In this document: positions 35,027-47,483 of the stretch, piece by piece
Numbering within the stretch: position 1 is the first letter of the stretch
How the letters are laid out: the number at the start of each line of letters is the position of its first letter
DNA from: Nageia nagi
Taxonomy: Eukaryota > Pinophyta
Reading direction: 5' to 3'
Assembly: GCA_050084985.1 (NCBI GenBank)
Contig: JBITNC010000001.1
Coordinates: forward strand, 2,666,001 to 2,730,000
DNA: 64,000 bases
Notes under the pieces: generated by a model
Told to the model about the DNA's origin: nothing
Database searches by the model: none
Seen by the model: the letters and a program-made list of their open reading frames with translations, nothing else
Position numbers and translations under genes: made by a program

Positions 35027-36738
35027 TGTTGACACTGAGAGGGGGAATGAATCAATGTAGCTTAAAATTTAACAATTATGAAAACCAAAACTAGAAAGAA
35101 AACACACAAGTATGCATCTCACAAGAAGGATGTATAGTGGAAACCCAATGTGGGTAAAAACCACTCTACAAAAGGACCTCTTGGACTCTAATCTAAATTT
35201 GGACTCAACAAAGTTACAAGGTTTTGTATCATCCATTGTGAGGAATAGTACCAACTACCCTATCATTCTACAGTACCAATTGCAAGGAGCACCAATTCCT
35301 CTCACCAAGCATCCACTCGATGAACTCAAATTAGAGATTAAGGATAAGTTTCGGTTCATACAATATCATGAATGGTCTAGTTCCAATATTATATATGAAT
35401 ACTCTCCCAATCATAATGTCATTCCCATATAATACTTTCACTTCACACTTCACATACTCCGCTCTCTCAAAAACCCTCTATAATTTGCTTGCCATTCCAA
35501 TCTAACTATTACAATACTCACCAAAAATCATCCATATTTTGCATTTATGATAGATAGACATGCAACTATTCATATTCACCTACTTTTCATTGATATTTAT
35601 AACTATTCCTACATTTAAGAGGTATTCACCTACTTTGCATTGAGATCTATAATTGTTCTTACATTAATAGGTATGGTTTACCAACTTCTCTGTAATTATT
35701 AATTTACTTTATCTAGAGTTTTGGTGTTGAACACTATAAGGGTGAAGGAATATGTATCCATTCAAACTTGAGAGTGAACTAATGCTTCCACATGGAAATG
35801 AGCTATAGTTGACACATTGGCAAAATCTTAGGAGTCATACACCCTTAATTGAGTGGACCTAGGTGTTCACCTCCTCTTACAATCATTATTTTTCCTTAGC
35901 AGGTATTGTTACACCTCGATAGGTATTGTTGAAACCTAAGATTCTTATGGAACTTATCACCCATCAATTTCTCCAAAAAAATGTGACATCATCACTTAAC
36001 ATTGATGGGGTTTGTTGAATATAGAGTTATGAACATTTCCTATCATGAAGCCCTATTAGTACCACCCATTGACTAAGATATTTAGAGCTCACTGATGAAG
36101 TTGTCTATCACTCACTAATTTTTGCCTAAAAGTATGAAATCACCTTTGGATTTTCATGGGCCCTACTTCACTTAACTTTTTTAACAACATCGATCATTGC
36201 ATGACTTAACTTGAACTAATAGCTATGTGTAACATGGCTTGGAAATAACACCTAAACTATGCTAGACTAAAACATAAGTAATTTAACTCACAATAGGGAC
36301 CCAACTTGATTTAATCTTTCTATTATGTACAATAGGGCCCAAAAATAACTCCTAGATTATAGAGATCGAAACATAAGTAACTAGACTTGAAGAAATAGGA
36401 CCCAAACATAACTTAGATGAATATACGAACACTATACAAGACTTTTTAAGAATGCCTTAGAAATTTCACCCAGCTATGACTCAGAAAAATCTCAAAAATG
36501 ACTTAGCCAATTTACAAAATGGACACTCTTCAGCTTATGACTTACACATATGTCCCAGACATGACTCATATGACTTAGTACAAATAACTATTGGAACTAG
36601 ACACAATCATTTTTTGTGTTCAAAAACTTCGCAAATATTTTTGACATCATTCCTTTAAACATGTAATCATGGGAACCATATGCACATAAATCTTGTCATG
36701 TTGACAAAAATGATAACACCATTGCACCATACTCAATA
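35027..36738 (-). repeat. Copia A 3' LTR (1.7 kb)
   Basis: Starts TGTTGACACTGAGAGGGGG and ends near CATACTCAATA; aligned with 47536-49244 throughout. The PPT on its right makes it the 3' LTR. A central segment (about 35780-36030) is shared with family H LTRs. Confidence 0.8.
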
Positions 36739-36752
36739 ATCTCCCCCTTTGG
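36739..36752 (-). promoter_or_regulatory. Copia A polypurine tract
   Basis: The minus strand reads CCAAAGGGGGAGAT directly before the LTR, a typical copia PPT. Confidence 0.75.
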
Positions 36753-36954
36753 AATTATTGGAAACACATATGCCAAACCCCATTACTCTTCTCCCCCTTT
36801 GACAACAAATATAAAGAGGTTCCTTGGAATCCCCTTGAGTCCGTACACACAATACTCAGGTGAAAAAATATATAAGAAAATATAATCTTGCAAGACCAAA
36901 AAGATAAGAAAAAACAAACTTACCCCCCCTCAAATTGTGTGCCCAAAAGCTAGT

Positions 36955-39720
36955 TAATACCTAGGTAATGTCACCACTCCCAACTTCTTTCATAGGTACT
37001 CAAAAAATTCCTTGGGTAATGGTTTGGTGAACATATCTTCTACTTACTCTAATGTGGGAAAAAAATCTAACTTTACCTATCCTTTTGCAATCTTTTCCTT
37101 CAAGAAATGGTATCGAATGGAAATGTATTTCTTTCTTGATTTCATGACCAGATTCTTGGAAATATTGATTGCACTTGTGTCATCACACATAACTAAAATG
37201 ATATGAGTGATCTTAATACCTAGATCCTTCAACATTTTTTTCATTCACAAAACCTATGTACAACATGATGTTTCTATGTACTATTCTTTTGCTACGGACA
37301 ATGATATTGATTCATGTTTCTTGCTATACCAGCCAACAAGATTATCACCCAAGTAAAATGCATCACCACTAGTGCTCTTCCTATCATCTACACACCTTAA
37401 CCAACCTATATATAAAAAACTAATGAGTGCAAAGTCCTTCCCCTTGGGATACCATAGGTTGTAGTCCATTGTACCTTTGAGGTACCAAAAAAATTGCTTA
37501 ACTATGATCACATATGTCTCTATTGGATTTGTTTGAAACTGTGCAACCATGCACACTACTTGAAGTATGTTAGATTTGGTAGCTATTAGATACAATAAGC
37601 TTCCAATTATTGACCTATACATAGTCTAATCCTCTGATGGGTATTTATCATCCTTGCTAAGCTTGCAACCTATTATCATGGGAGTGCTCATAGGCTTCCA
37701 ATCCTCCATGGTGAACATTTTCAACATCTCCTTTACATACTTGATTTGTGAAATAAAAATACCATTCTTCAACTAATTTACTTGCAAACAAATAAAATAT
37801 GAAAGTTCACTTATCATTGACATATCAAACTCTATTTGCATCTAGTTAGTAAATTATTTACACATTTCATCTTTGCTACCTCCAAAATTACTATCATCTA
37901 CATAAACCATAATGATAGTTTGATGGTTATTTTCAAATTTAATGTAGATATTACTATCCACCATACCTTTTCTAAAACCCTATTAATTAAGATAGGCATC
38001 AAGCCTAGAGTACCATGCTTGAGGTGCCTATTTTAGACCATAATTTGCCTTTTTTAATTTGTACACAAAATTTGGGCTCTCACTTATCTAAAATATGTTT
38101 GGATACTCAATGTAAACTTCCCCCTCAAGTTTTCCATTCAAAAATGATAATTTTAAATCCATCTGATAAACTTTGAAGTTCTTGTACACTTCCAAAGCAA
38201 GAAACATGCAGATAGCCTCTAATCTAGCCATATAAGAAAATGTTTCTTCAAAATGAATACCTTCAACCTTAGCATACCCTTTGTAAACCAACCTTGCTTT
38301 GTTTCTTATCACTTTATCATCTTCATTGAGCTTTTTTCAAAAGACCCACTTGGTGCTAATCACATTTTTGTTCTTAGGCCTTGGTACCAACTCCCAAATT
38401 TGATTCTTTTCAATATGGTCTAACTCTTCATCCATTACCTTAATCCAACTCTCATCCTGACTTGCCTCTATAACATTCTTTGGTTCTATACTTGAAATAA
38501 GGGAATATGTTCTTATTGTTCTTCTCCTTATATGAAATCTAATACTTGGTTTTCCAATTATTTGATCACTTGGATGGTCCTTTATCCATTTACCTATTTT
38601 GTGTTTTTTATTTTTCTCCATTTTTGAATCACTATGTAAGTCATCTAAACTATTATTTGGTTGCTTTTCTGGTTGTTCTTCTACCTCATCTACCTTAATG
38701 TATTCTTGATAAGCTATAAAATTTTCATCATTATCTTTTGGAGGTCCTTTCATCCCATCAATCTTGACATCCACACCCTTAACAATCTTTCTTAGTATTT
38801 TGTTGTAACACTTTTAAGACTTGCTTTTTATTGAGTAACCAAGGAATATACCTTCATATGCTCTATCATCAAACTTGGCAAGATTTTGTTCCATCCTCTT
38901 AATGTAGCACTTACTCCCAAATACTTTGAAGTCTCATTGAAGCTTTTTTTGTTGAACCATAACTCATACTGTGTCTTACTCTCATGGGACCTCAACATAC
39001 ACCTATTCTGAAAGTAAACCATCATGTGGATTGCTTTTTTCCAAAACATGTAAGCTATGTTGCTTTATATCAACATTTTTATGCCATTTATTGAACTAAC
39101 CTTATCTTTATTTCCACCACACCATTTTTTTGAGGTGTCCTTGCTATAGAAAATTATCTCCTAATACTATTCCTATGACAAAATGCATTGAAATCATTAG
39201 AAATAATCTCACCTCCTCTTTTCTATCTCAAATGTTTGATCCTCATTTCAACCTAATTTTCTTCTTGGTTCTTGAAGCTATCAAATTTTTCAAGTGCTTG
39301 TGACTTATATTTCAAAAATAATATCCATGTCATCCTAGAATAATCATCTATGCATAATATGAAGTACTTATCCCCATTTATACTTAACATCCTTATAGGA
39401 ATACATAAATTAGTATGAATAAGCTCTAAGGGTTTTCTAGAATAATACTCCTTTGTATTGAAAGTGGATCTAGTGAGCTTACCCTTTTGACACAAAGAAC
39501 AAATACTATTTGGTGGTTCCTCAATACTTGGGATATATTGAATTGGCCCCTTTGAACTAATTTTCACTAAGTTATCAAAGCTAATGTATCCAAGTCTCTT
39601 GTGCCAAAGCTAATATTCATCCTCATTTCTGATAAAACATGATCCCTTTGAGGTATATATCAATGTATACATATTTTTGAAAGTCCTTGTGCTAACTACA
39701 ACTAACCTGCCACTTTTTGT
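36955..39720 (-). pseudogene. Copia A Pol (integrase, RT, RNase H), broken
   Basis: From the N-terminus: GPIN motif LWHKRLGYIS (about 39600), a CxxC-type SICSLCQKGKLTRS, the integrase stretch KYFILCIDDYSRMTWI (about 39360; the first catalytic Asp of the IDLCGP motif reads Asn here), the post-integrase WKKAIHMMVYFQNRC region, the linker QDESWIKVMDEELDHIEKNQIWELV, RT VIRNKARLVYKGYAKVEG (38312 on) with YVDD at 37904-37893, and RNase H SLLYLIATKSNILQVVC, DYNLWYPKGKDF and DDRKSTSG (37590-37365). The C-terminus TKPLPKEFFEYL lies near 37010. The protein start, protease and gag are missing: sequence ends at a junction near 39720. Confidence 0.75.
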
Positions 39721-41298
39721 ATCCAAGAAACTGTTACTAAAATAATGGAAGGACTATCATTATCCAAACCAATAAAACATATCAAATTCTGATTCAAAAT
39801 TGATATGAATTCTCACATGTATATAAAACTCTTTAAACTTGTACAAATTTAAAAACAACACACAATCAACTGCATTGAATCCCTTGAAACTCCCTTTTAG
39901 AATGATTTTGCAAATCCTTCAATTTCTAGTACCCATAAGAAAAATTTGAAATGCATACCATTAGTTAAATTTTTTATTTCTTAATCATATCTTATTTTAG
40001 TTATGGTAAATTTTAAATTATACACATGCTACAAAACAATGAGCTCAAACGGAGCTACCGATCAAAAGTTATGTTCATTTTAGTGAAGCCTCTCTCTTTC
40101 TTCCTTTGTATGCCTTAATTCATTTTTCCACACACTTACTTTTTTCTTTTGCAAAGTAATACCTTGAATAAATTTATGAGAAGCAATATAATATGATATT
40201 GGAAATATCCTACCAAGTGAACATGAAATGGCTCACTCCTATGCTGCCATATGTACAAGCTTTGACCAAAAACAAAGACTAGTTTTTTTTTTTTTTGGCT
40301 TGACATTTTGTCAAACAATTGGCAAGCAGGATTTTTCCATACATTAAAAACACTAAAGGAATTTTATCAAATATATCACATCCCTATATATAATGATAAT
40401 TTAATTTTGAATTCCCATACATTTTCCAAAATGCTATTTTGGTATTTTGTTAAACACTTTATAAGCCAAGTCTGGAAATGACAAAAAAACTAAACTAGAA
40501 GGCCAACTTCAAATGCTTATAACTTCTTGTTTAGAGATAGTTTTTCCATGATATTTGGAATAAATTACCCTTGTATCAACATATATAAACCCATTAATTT
40601 TAGTGACCTAACTCATTATAGTTTGATTGTAGTTATCCTTGCAAAAACATCACTTTGACTATTTTAGAGTCATTTCATCAAACATGTCAACCAAAGTTTG
40701 TGCATTTTTTAGTTTTTCATAGTTGGAGACATTTCTAGAAAATTATCAAAATGAATAATTTTCTCCTCTCAAATATTTTCAAGTGTGAGAATCAATATAA
40801 TTCAATTTTGAGCATCAAAAGGATTGATTTTGCATTTTTCTTACTCTCGGGGAGGGGCAATAAAACTATCTAAAACTATGAAAATTGCTCTAGATCCATT
40901 TTAAAACTACTAACATTTCTTTTTCCAATATTTTTTTACTTCAAAATTTGAAATATGTATTCTTGATATATTTAAATACACTTAAAAAAACTTAGGATTC
41001 CAATTCATCAAGAAACACATAAATGACCTCTTTCAAAAGTGCCTCCAACATAGATTTTGCACTTGTCCAAAAGAGTGCACCTTGATCCAACCAATTATCA
41101 AATAGACTCCTGATTGATCCAAACACTAATAAAACACATCAAACACTATCCTAACATTAAATTGAGCATGCTAGTCTATGCACCATTGATCCAACCTATC
41201 CAAACACCTATATGTTGCTTTAGGGCACACCACCTTGGAGCACACCAAATGAGTGTATTGACAACAATGACAATAATCTTGTGCCACCTTGCTCAAAA
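39721..41298 (-). repeat. Probable copia B 3' LTR region
   Basis: AT-rich, non-coding, bounded on the left by the broken end of copia A Pol and on the right by the copia B PPT. The last 45 bases (TATTGACAACAATGACAATAATC...TGCTCAA) resemble the end of the A LTR (GTTGACAACAATGACAACACC...ACTCAACA). The rest does not visibly match, so B has a different LTR. The left boundary is not fixed. Confidence 0.45.
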
Positions 41299-41310
41299 AT
41301 ATCCCCCTTT
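41299..41310 (-). promoter_or_regulatory. Copia B polypurine tract
   Basis: The minus strand reads AAAGGGGGATAT, in the same position relative to the RNase H end as the copia A tract. Confidence 0.65.
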
Positions 41311-41509
41311 AGAATTTTTGGCAACAAACAACCATACATATATCCCCCTTTGTTAACAATAATAAAGTGAGATCAAGAATTCCCCCTGAGACCACATACA
41401 ACATTCTAAGGCAATCATTAGTACCATTAGCATAAACCATAAACAAGAACATAAAAATAAGATAAAGAAACATCGCTCCCCCTGAGAATGTGGCATTTAT
41501 GGTTATTCA

Positions 41510-44500
41510 ATACTTAGCTAATGTCACCACTCCCAATTTCTTTCATAGGTACTCAAAAAATTATATTCACTACTTGCTCTAATGTGGGAACAAACTCCAA
41601 CTTTACCTCTCCTTATGCAACTTTTTCCTTCAATAAATTGTATTGAATGGCAATGTGTTTCATTTTGAATGCATGATTAGATTATTGGAAATATTTATTA
41701 TACTTGTGTTATCACACATAACTAATATGGGCTCAGTGATTTAAATACCAAGATCCTTCATCATTTGTTTCATCCATAAAACCTATGTACAACATGATGT
41801 TACTGCTACATACTCTGCTTCTGATATGGAAAATGATACCAATTCTTGTTTCTTGCTATGCCAACCCATAAGATTATTTATCAAGTAAAATGCACCACCA
41901 TTGGTGCTCTTCCTATCATCTACACACCCTACCCAATCTACATCCAAGAAAGAAATGAGTGTGAAATCCTTCCCCTTGGGATACCATAGGCCATAATCCA
42001 TTGTACCCTTGAGGTATCGAAAGATATTCTTCATTGTAGTCACATGTGTTTCTTTGGGATTGATTTGAAACCATGCAACCATAGTGGCCATCAAGTAAAC
42101 TTCCAATCATTGAATTGTATTGTGTTTGATCCATTATTGGTGCTTTTTCATCCTTACCTAGCTTGCAACCTATCATCATGGGAGTGCTCATAGGTTTGCA
42201 ATATTCCATGGTGAAATTTTTCAACATTTCCTTGAAATACTTGATTTATGAAATAAAAATACCATTCTTTGTTTGATTCACTTGCAAACCAAGAAAATAT
42301 GAAAGTTCACCTATCATTGACATCTCAAACTCTATTTGCATTTAGTTAGCAAAATCTTTGCACATTTCATCCTTACTACCTCCAAAAATAATATCATCTA
42401 AATAAATCACAATTATAATTTGTTAACTATTTTCAAATTTTTTGTAGAGATTACTATCCACCATACCTTTTTTGAAACCATGCTGATGAAGATATGCATC
42501 AAGCCTAGAGTACCATGCTTAAGGTGACTATTTTAGACCATATAATGCCTTTTTAGTTTGCACATAAAATTTGGGTTCTCATTTATCTGAAATGCATTTG
42601 GCTACTCAATGTATACTTCCTCCTTAAGCTTTCCATTCAAAAATATTGATTTTACATCCATCTGATAAACTTTGAAGTTCTTATACACAACCAAAGTAAG
42701 AAACATGTGAATAGCCTCTAATAAGCCACAAGAGCAAAAGTTTCTTCAAAATCAATACCTTGAATTTGAGCATACCCTTTGCAAACCAACCTTGCTTTGT
42801 TTCTTATCACCTTCCCATATTCATTAAGTTTATTATGAAAAATCCATTTGGTGCCAATCAAATTTTTATTCTTGGTCCTTGGTACCAACTCCCAAGTCTA
42901 ATTCTTTTCAATCTAGTCTAACTCTTCATTCATTGCCTTGATCTCACTCTCATCTTGACTTACCTCTGCAACATTCTTTGGTTCTATACTTGAAACAAGG
43001 GAATACATTCTTATTTTTCTTCTCCTTATCTGAACTCTAGTACTCGGGTCTCCAATTATTTGATCACTTGGATGATCCTTTTTCCATTTACCTATTTTTT
43101 GTTTTTGATTTTCCTCCATTTTTGAATCACTATGTGATTCATCAAAGCCACTCTTTAGTTGCTTTTTTGGTTGTTCCTCTACCTCATCTACCTCGATGTA
43201 TTCTTGATAAACTAGAAAATTTTCATCATTTCCTTTTAGAGGTATTCACTTCTCATCAGTCTTAAAATCTACACTCTCAATAATTTTCCTAAGTCTTTTT
43301 TTGTAACACTTGTAAACCTTAATTTTTATTAAGTAACCAAGGAATATACCTTCATCTGCTCTATCATTAAACTTGCCAAGATTTTGTTCCATCCTCTTGA
43401 TGTAGCACTTACTCCCAAAGATTTTGAAGTATCTTATTGATGCCTTTTTGTAAAACCATAATTCATAGGGTGTCTTATTTTCATGGGGCCTCAACATACA
43501 CTTGTTTTGACTATAAAACACCATGTGGACTACTTCTTTCCAAAACGTATTAGCTATGTTGCTTTCTACCAACATTGTTTGTGCCATTTCTTGAACTGAC
43601 ATGTTCTTTCCTTCTACCACACCATTTTGTTGAGGTGTCCTTGCTATAGAAAATTATCTCCTAATACCATACTTGTGATAAAACTCATTGAAATCATTTG
43701 AAATAAACTCACCTCCTTTATTTGATCTCAAATAGTTGATCCTCCTCCCAACCTAATTTTTTGCTTGATTCTTGAAGGTCTCAAATTTTTCAAGTGCTTT
43801 TGACTTGTGTTTCAAAAATAATATCCATGTCATCCTAGAATAATCATTTATGCATAGTAAGAAGTACTTTTCCCCATTTATACTTTGCATCTTTATAGGA
43901 CCACATAAATCAATATGAATAAGCTTTAGGGGTTTTCTAGAATAATACTCCTTTGTCTTGAAAGTGGATTTAGTGAGCTTACCCTTTGGATATGAAGAAC
44001 AAATACTATTGGGTGGTTTCTCGATACTTGAAATATCTTGAATTGCCCCCTTCAAACTGATTTTGACTACATTTTCAAAGCTAATATGTCCAAGCCTCTT
44101 GTACCAAAGCCAATCTTCATCCTTATTTTTGAGTAAGCATGATCCCTCTGAAGTCTCTATTAGTGTATACAGATTTGCAAAAGTTATTGTGCTAATTGCT
44201 ACCAATTTACCATTATCTATTGGTCTGATTTTGCACCTTCATTTTTTAGAAATCACATCATGACCTCTATCACAAATCTAACTTACACTCAATAAGTTAT
44301 GTTTTAGAATAATTACAAATAAAACCTCTTTAGATATGATTTTACCATAACTTATCTTCATTGTGCCTTTACTGACAATCTTTGCTCCATCATTGTTCCC
44401 AAATTTGACTGAACCTCCTTCATATTGTTGTAGCTTTTCAAATTTTTGTTTATCACCTATGATATGACTTGAGCATCCACTATCTAGTATCCACAAAGCT
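41510..44500 (-). pseudogene. Copia B Pol (protease, integrase, RT, RNase H), broken
   Basis: Protease: WILDSGCSSHI with the DSG active site at 44484-44476 and the following DKQKFEKL...GNNDGAKIVSKGTMKI frame open for 72 codons. GPIN: LWYKRLGHISFENVVKIS (about 44110). Integrase: HIDLCGPIKM and KYFLLCINDYSRMTWI (43925-43825), with the catalytic Asp preserved, unlike copy A. Integrase C-part: 43620-43246, open for 124 codons. RT with YLDD at 42404-42393. RNase H: DYGLWYPKGKDF, DDRKSTNG and EAEYVAV (42106-41783). Same family as copy A (about 75-80% alike by eye) but less decayed. Stops and shifts remain. Confidence 0.78.
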
Positions 44501-44504
44501 AGTT

Positions 44505-46640
44505 TATCCTATGCTTTTTCTTCTTTTGATTTTTCCTTCTCTTTCCATTCCTTCTTGATACCTATCTTGGTTTCTTGTATTGTCTCTTCTTATTTGGTTT
44601 GTTGTACTTGTCTCTTTGGAATCTTTCTATTTTTTCTTATGCCTTATGACTAAAAATATCTTCATTGAAATTGATTGGAAGCGAATGTACTCCTGCAATT
44701 TCTTGCAATGTGACCATAGTTGTGATGGTTATAACATTCTATAGTATAATTCATCAATGGTGCAAATGTGTTTTTACTTGAGAATTTTCTTGGACTTATA
44801 TTATATTATCACTCAAAGATTCTATGTCCATACTCATTGCACTTAAAACAATAACTAGAAAAGGATTGAGTGAACCTAGGTTGTGGGCTTTGCCACATTG
44901 CAGTAGGTGCCAAAAATCTTCTTCTCCTTTGATATGATACATGTGTGAATCCATCATTTTCTATATTCTTGTCATTTCTAGCAATATTGTTTTATCTTGC
45001 GTAAAATGGTTTTTCTTGATTGACCAGTTTCTTTTCTTCCTTGATTTCTAATTTTTTATCTACATCTTTGTCCTTCTTCAAAATCCAAACTAAATTTAAT
45101 ATTTGGTGATCTTTGACTCTTTAGCATTTCATACAACTTTAAGGATCCTCCCTCAAGTTTATGATACGTACTAACATTATGACTCATGACTTCTAGTTGA
45201 AGACTCAACCTTGTAATCTTTGCTTCCAATTTGCTGCAGTACTCAACTTTGGTAGTGAGTTGTTCTTCAAGACCCTCAGTTATTTTTTGCATTTATTCTA
45301 CCTACACTTTTTAGCTTATGATTATTTCATTTGCATCATCAAGTTTTCAAAAAAATTTCCTATGCCTTTTCCTTTCTATCTCTAATTCTTCTAGAGCTGT
45401 AATTATTTCTCCTTCCAAATTCACTTTTGCTTCAATTTCTTCTTCATTGATTTCTTCTTCCATTTTTTGTTTCATTTCTAGTGTTTCCTCTTTGAATGCC
45501 ATGAAGAGAGCTTCATCAAACTCTTCTTTTGAGTCTTCATTTTAGCTGTCTTATCATGTGCTTTAAGAGTTGTTTGTACAACCATGGATTCTTTTTCTTT
45601 TTTTGATTGTTCCTTTTTTTTCCATACCTTCTTGACACATATCTTGGTTTCCTATATTATCTCTTCCTATTTGGTTTGTTGTACCTTTCTCTTTGAAATT
45701 TTTCTATTTTGTCTCATGCCCTATGACTAAAAGAATCTTCGCTAAAATTGATTATAAGAGAATATACTCCTACAAGTTTTTGCAATGTGACCATAGTTGT
45801 GATAGTTATAACATTCTATAGCATAATCCATCAATAGTACAAATGTGTTTCTACTTGAGAAGTTTCTTGGACCTACATTATATTTACACTCAGAGATTTT
45901 ATGTCCATACCCATTTCACTTAAAAAAGAATAACTAGAAAAGGATTAAGTGAACTTGGGTTGTGTACTTTACCATGTTGTAGTAGGTTTTGAAAATATTC
46001 TTCTCCTTTGATGTGCAACATGTGTGATTCCATCATTATCCATATTCATGTTATTTCTACCAAATATTAGTTTTCCTTACATAATATGGTTTTTCTTAAT
46101 TGACTGATTTCCTTTCTTCTTTAATTTCTAATTTTTCATTTTCATCTTTGGATTTTGTTCCTTCTTCAAAATCCAAATTGAATTTAATGTTTGGTGATAT
46201 TTGGTTCTTTTGCATTTCATCTAACTTTAAGGATCCTCCCTCAAGTTTATGATATCTCCTAGTATTAGGACTCATCTCCTCTAGTTGAAGATTCAAACCT
46301 ATAGTCTCTGCTTCCAATTTGCTATAGTACTCAACTTTGCTAGTGATTTGTTATTCAATATCTTCAATGATCTTTCACACTTCTTCTACCTATACTTTCA
46401 ATCTTATGATAGTTTCATTTGCATCATCAAGTTTTTGAGAGGTTTTACTATGCCTTTTTATTTCCTTATCAAGTTCATATAACACTACCTTCTACCTCTA
46501 TCTCTTCTTTGTCATGTTCTTCTTCATCAATTTTCTTTTCAAAAACCTCTTTCTTTTCATTTCTTTTCTCATCCAAAAATGCCATGAATAAGGATTCACT
46601 TGTTTCATCTTTTGAATTGTTATTTGAGCTATTTTATAAT
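44505..46640 (-). repeat. Tandem duplication of copia gag C-terminal coding region (2 x about 1.07 kb)
   Basis: 44505-45560 and 45580-46640 match in order and orientation: the block around TCTTGGTTTC-TGTATTGTCTCTTC, the zinc-knuckle-coding TGCAATGTGACCATAGTTGTGATGGTTATAACATTCTATAG-type block (44705 and 45780), and the charged coiled-coil region with KLEGGSLKL (45130 and 46225). Each unit encodes a CxxHxYGHxAxxC-like knuckle and a helical segment. Only the left unit is continuous with protease. Confidence 0.8.
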
Positions 46641-47480
46641 GAAATTTTATTTTTTGATAAGAAACTCCCTCACAAAGAGTTTTCCTTTTTTAAGTGTGGT
46701 TTCTTCATGTTCCCTTTTTCTCTATATGACTCATCATTATTTCCATTCTTTCCTTTCATAGGACATTTGGTTGCAATGTGTCCAACACCACTGCAGTTAA
46801 ATAACTTGAAAGGTAACTTTCCTTTATACTTTACCTTCCCCTTTTTGAATTTTCTAACAAAATTTGCTTCCAATTTGTATGAAGATTCTTCTCCTTCTGA
46901 TTCTTATTTTTGTTTAGCATTTTTGTTTGCTTTACAAGCAGCTTCCCTATCTGAGGGTTTGAACTTCCCTATTCCCATTTTATAAGCCATCAAAGAACCA
47001 TGCATTTGATCCATACTCAAAGTACTTAAATCTTTTTCCTATTCTATAGTATAAACTTTAATGACCTCATTGACCCTTAGAATGTATACTACTATGTTTT
47101 CATCTTCATTAATATTCAAACTTTCAAACTAAGCATGATGTGTTTGGAACTTGTCCTCCTTGATATTCATGTATCCTTCATGAATAATTTTTAGCTTATC
47201 CCATATTTATTTTATATACATGTAGCTCATTGTTCATCCTAACTCACTATCCACCAGTCTACATATGATAGCATTCTTGGCTTTTGAGTTATTTTTGTAT
47301 GCCTTCTTATTTGCTACATTTGTAATAGGTGTAGAATGTGTAGTATAGCCATTATTAATAGCATCCCAAATATCTTACCCCAAGGTACTAACATATGCCT
47401 ACATCTTGATCCTCAAAGAAACATATTATTACCATTAAATAGCAAAGCTTTGTTCAAAGAAAAACCTCCACTTGATGCCA
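46640..47480 (-). pseudogene. Copia Gag N-terminal and central part
   Basis: The first codons read MASSGGFSLNKALLFNGNN (47480 on), the DUF4219-type copia Gag start. Decayed UBN2-type core follows (TTGxxVRMNNELHVYKIN-like near 47240; MKNLGE-like sequences near 47090). A zinc knuckle NCSGVGHIATKCPMK lies near 46800-46750 within an open stretch 46873-46670. The PBS and 5' LTR are immediately upstream. With the duplicated segment at 44505-46640 it makes the longest continuous gag in the block. Confidence 0.65.
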
Positions 47481-47481
47481 T
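47470..47481 (-). promoter_or_regulatory. Copia primer binding site, degenerate tRNA-Met type
   Basis: The minus strand reads TGGCATCAAGTG, resembling TGGTATCAGAGC, two bases inside the right LTR. It overlaps the gag start codon region, which is unusually close. Confidence 0.45.
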
Positions 47482-47483
47482 TA

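Noticed and set aside
46419-46985. 188-codon plus-strand open frame
   Set aside because: It is the antisense shadow of the minus-strand copia gag (knuckle at 46800-46750 reads on the other strand) and is Phe/Ser low-complexity.
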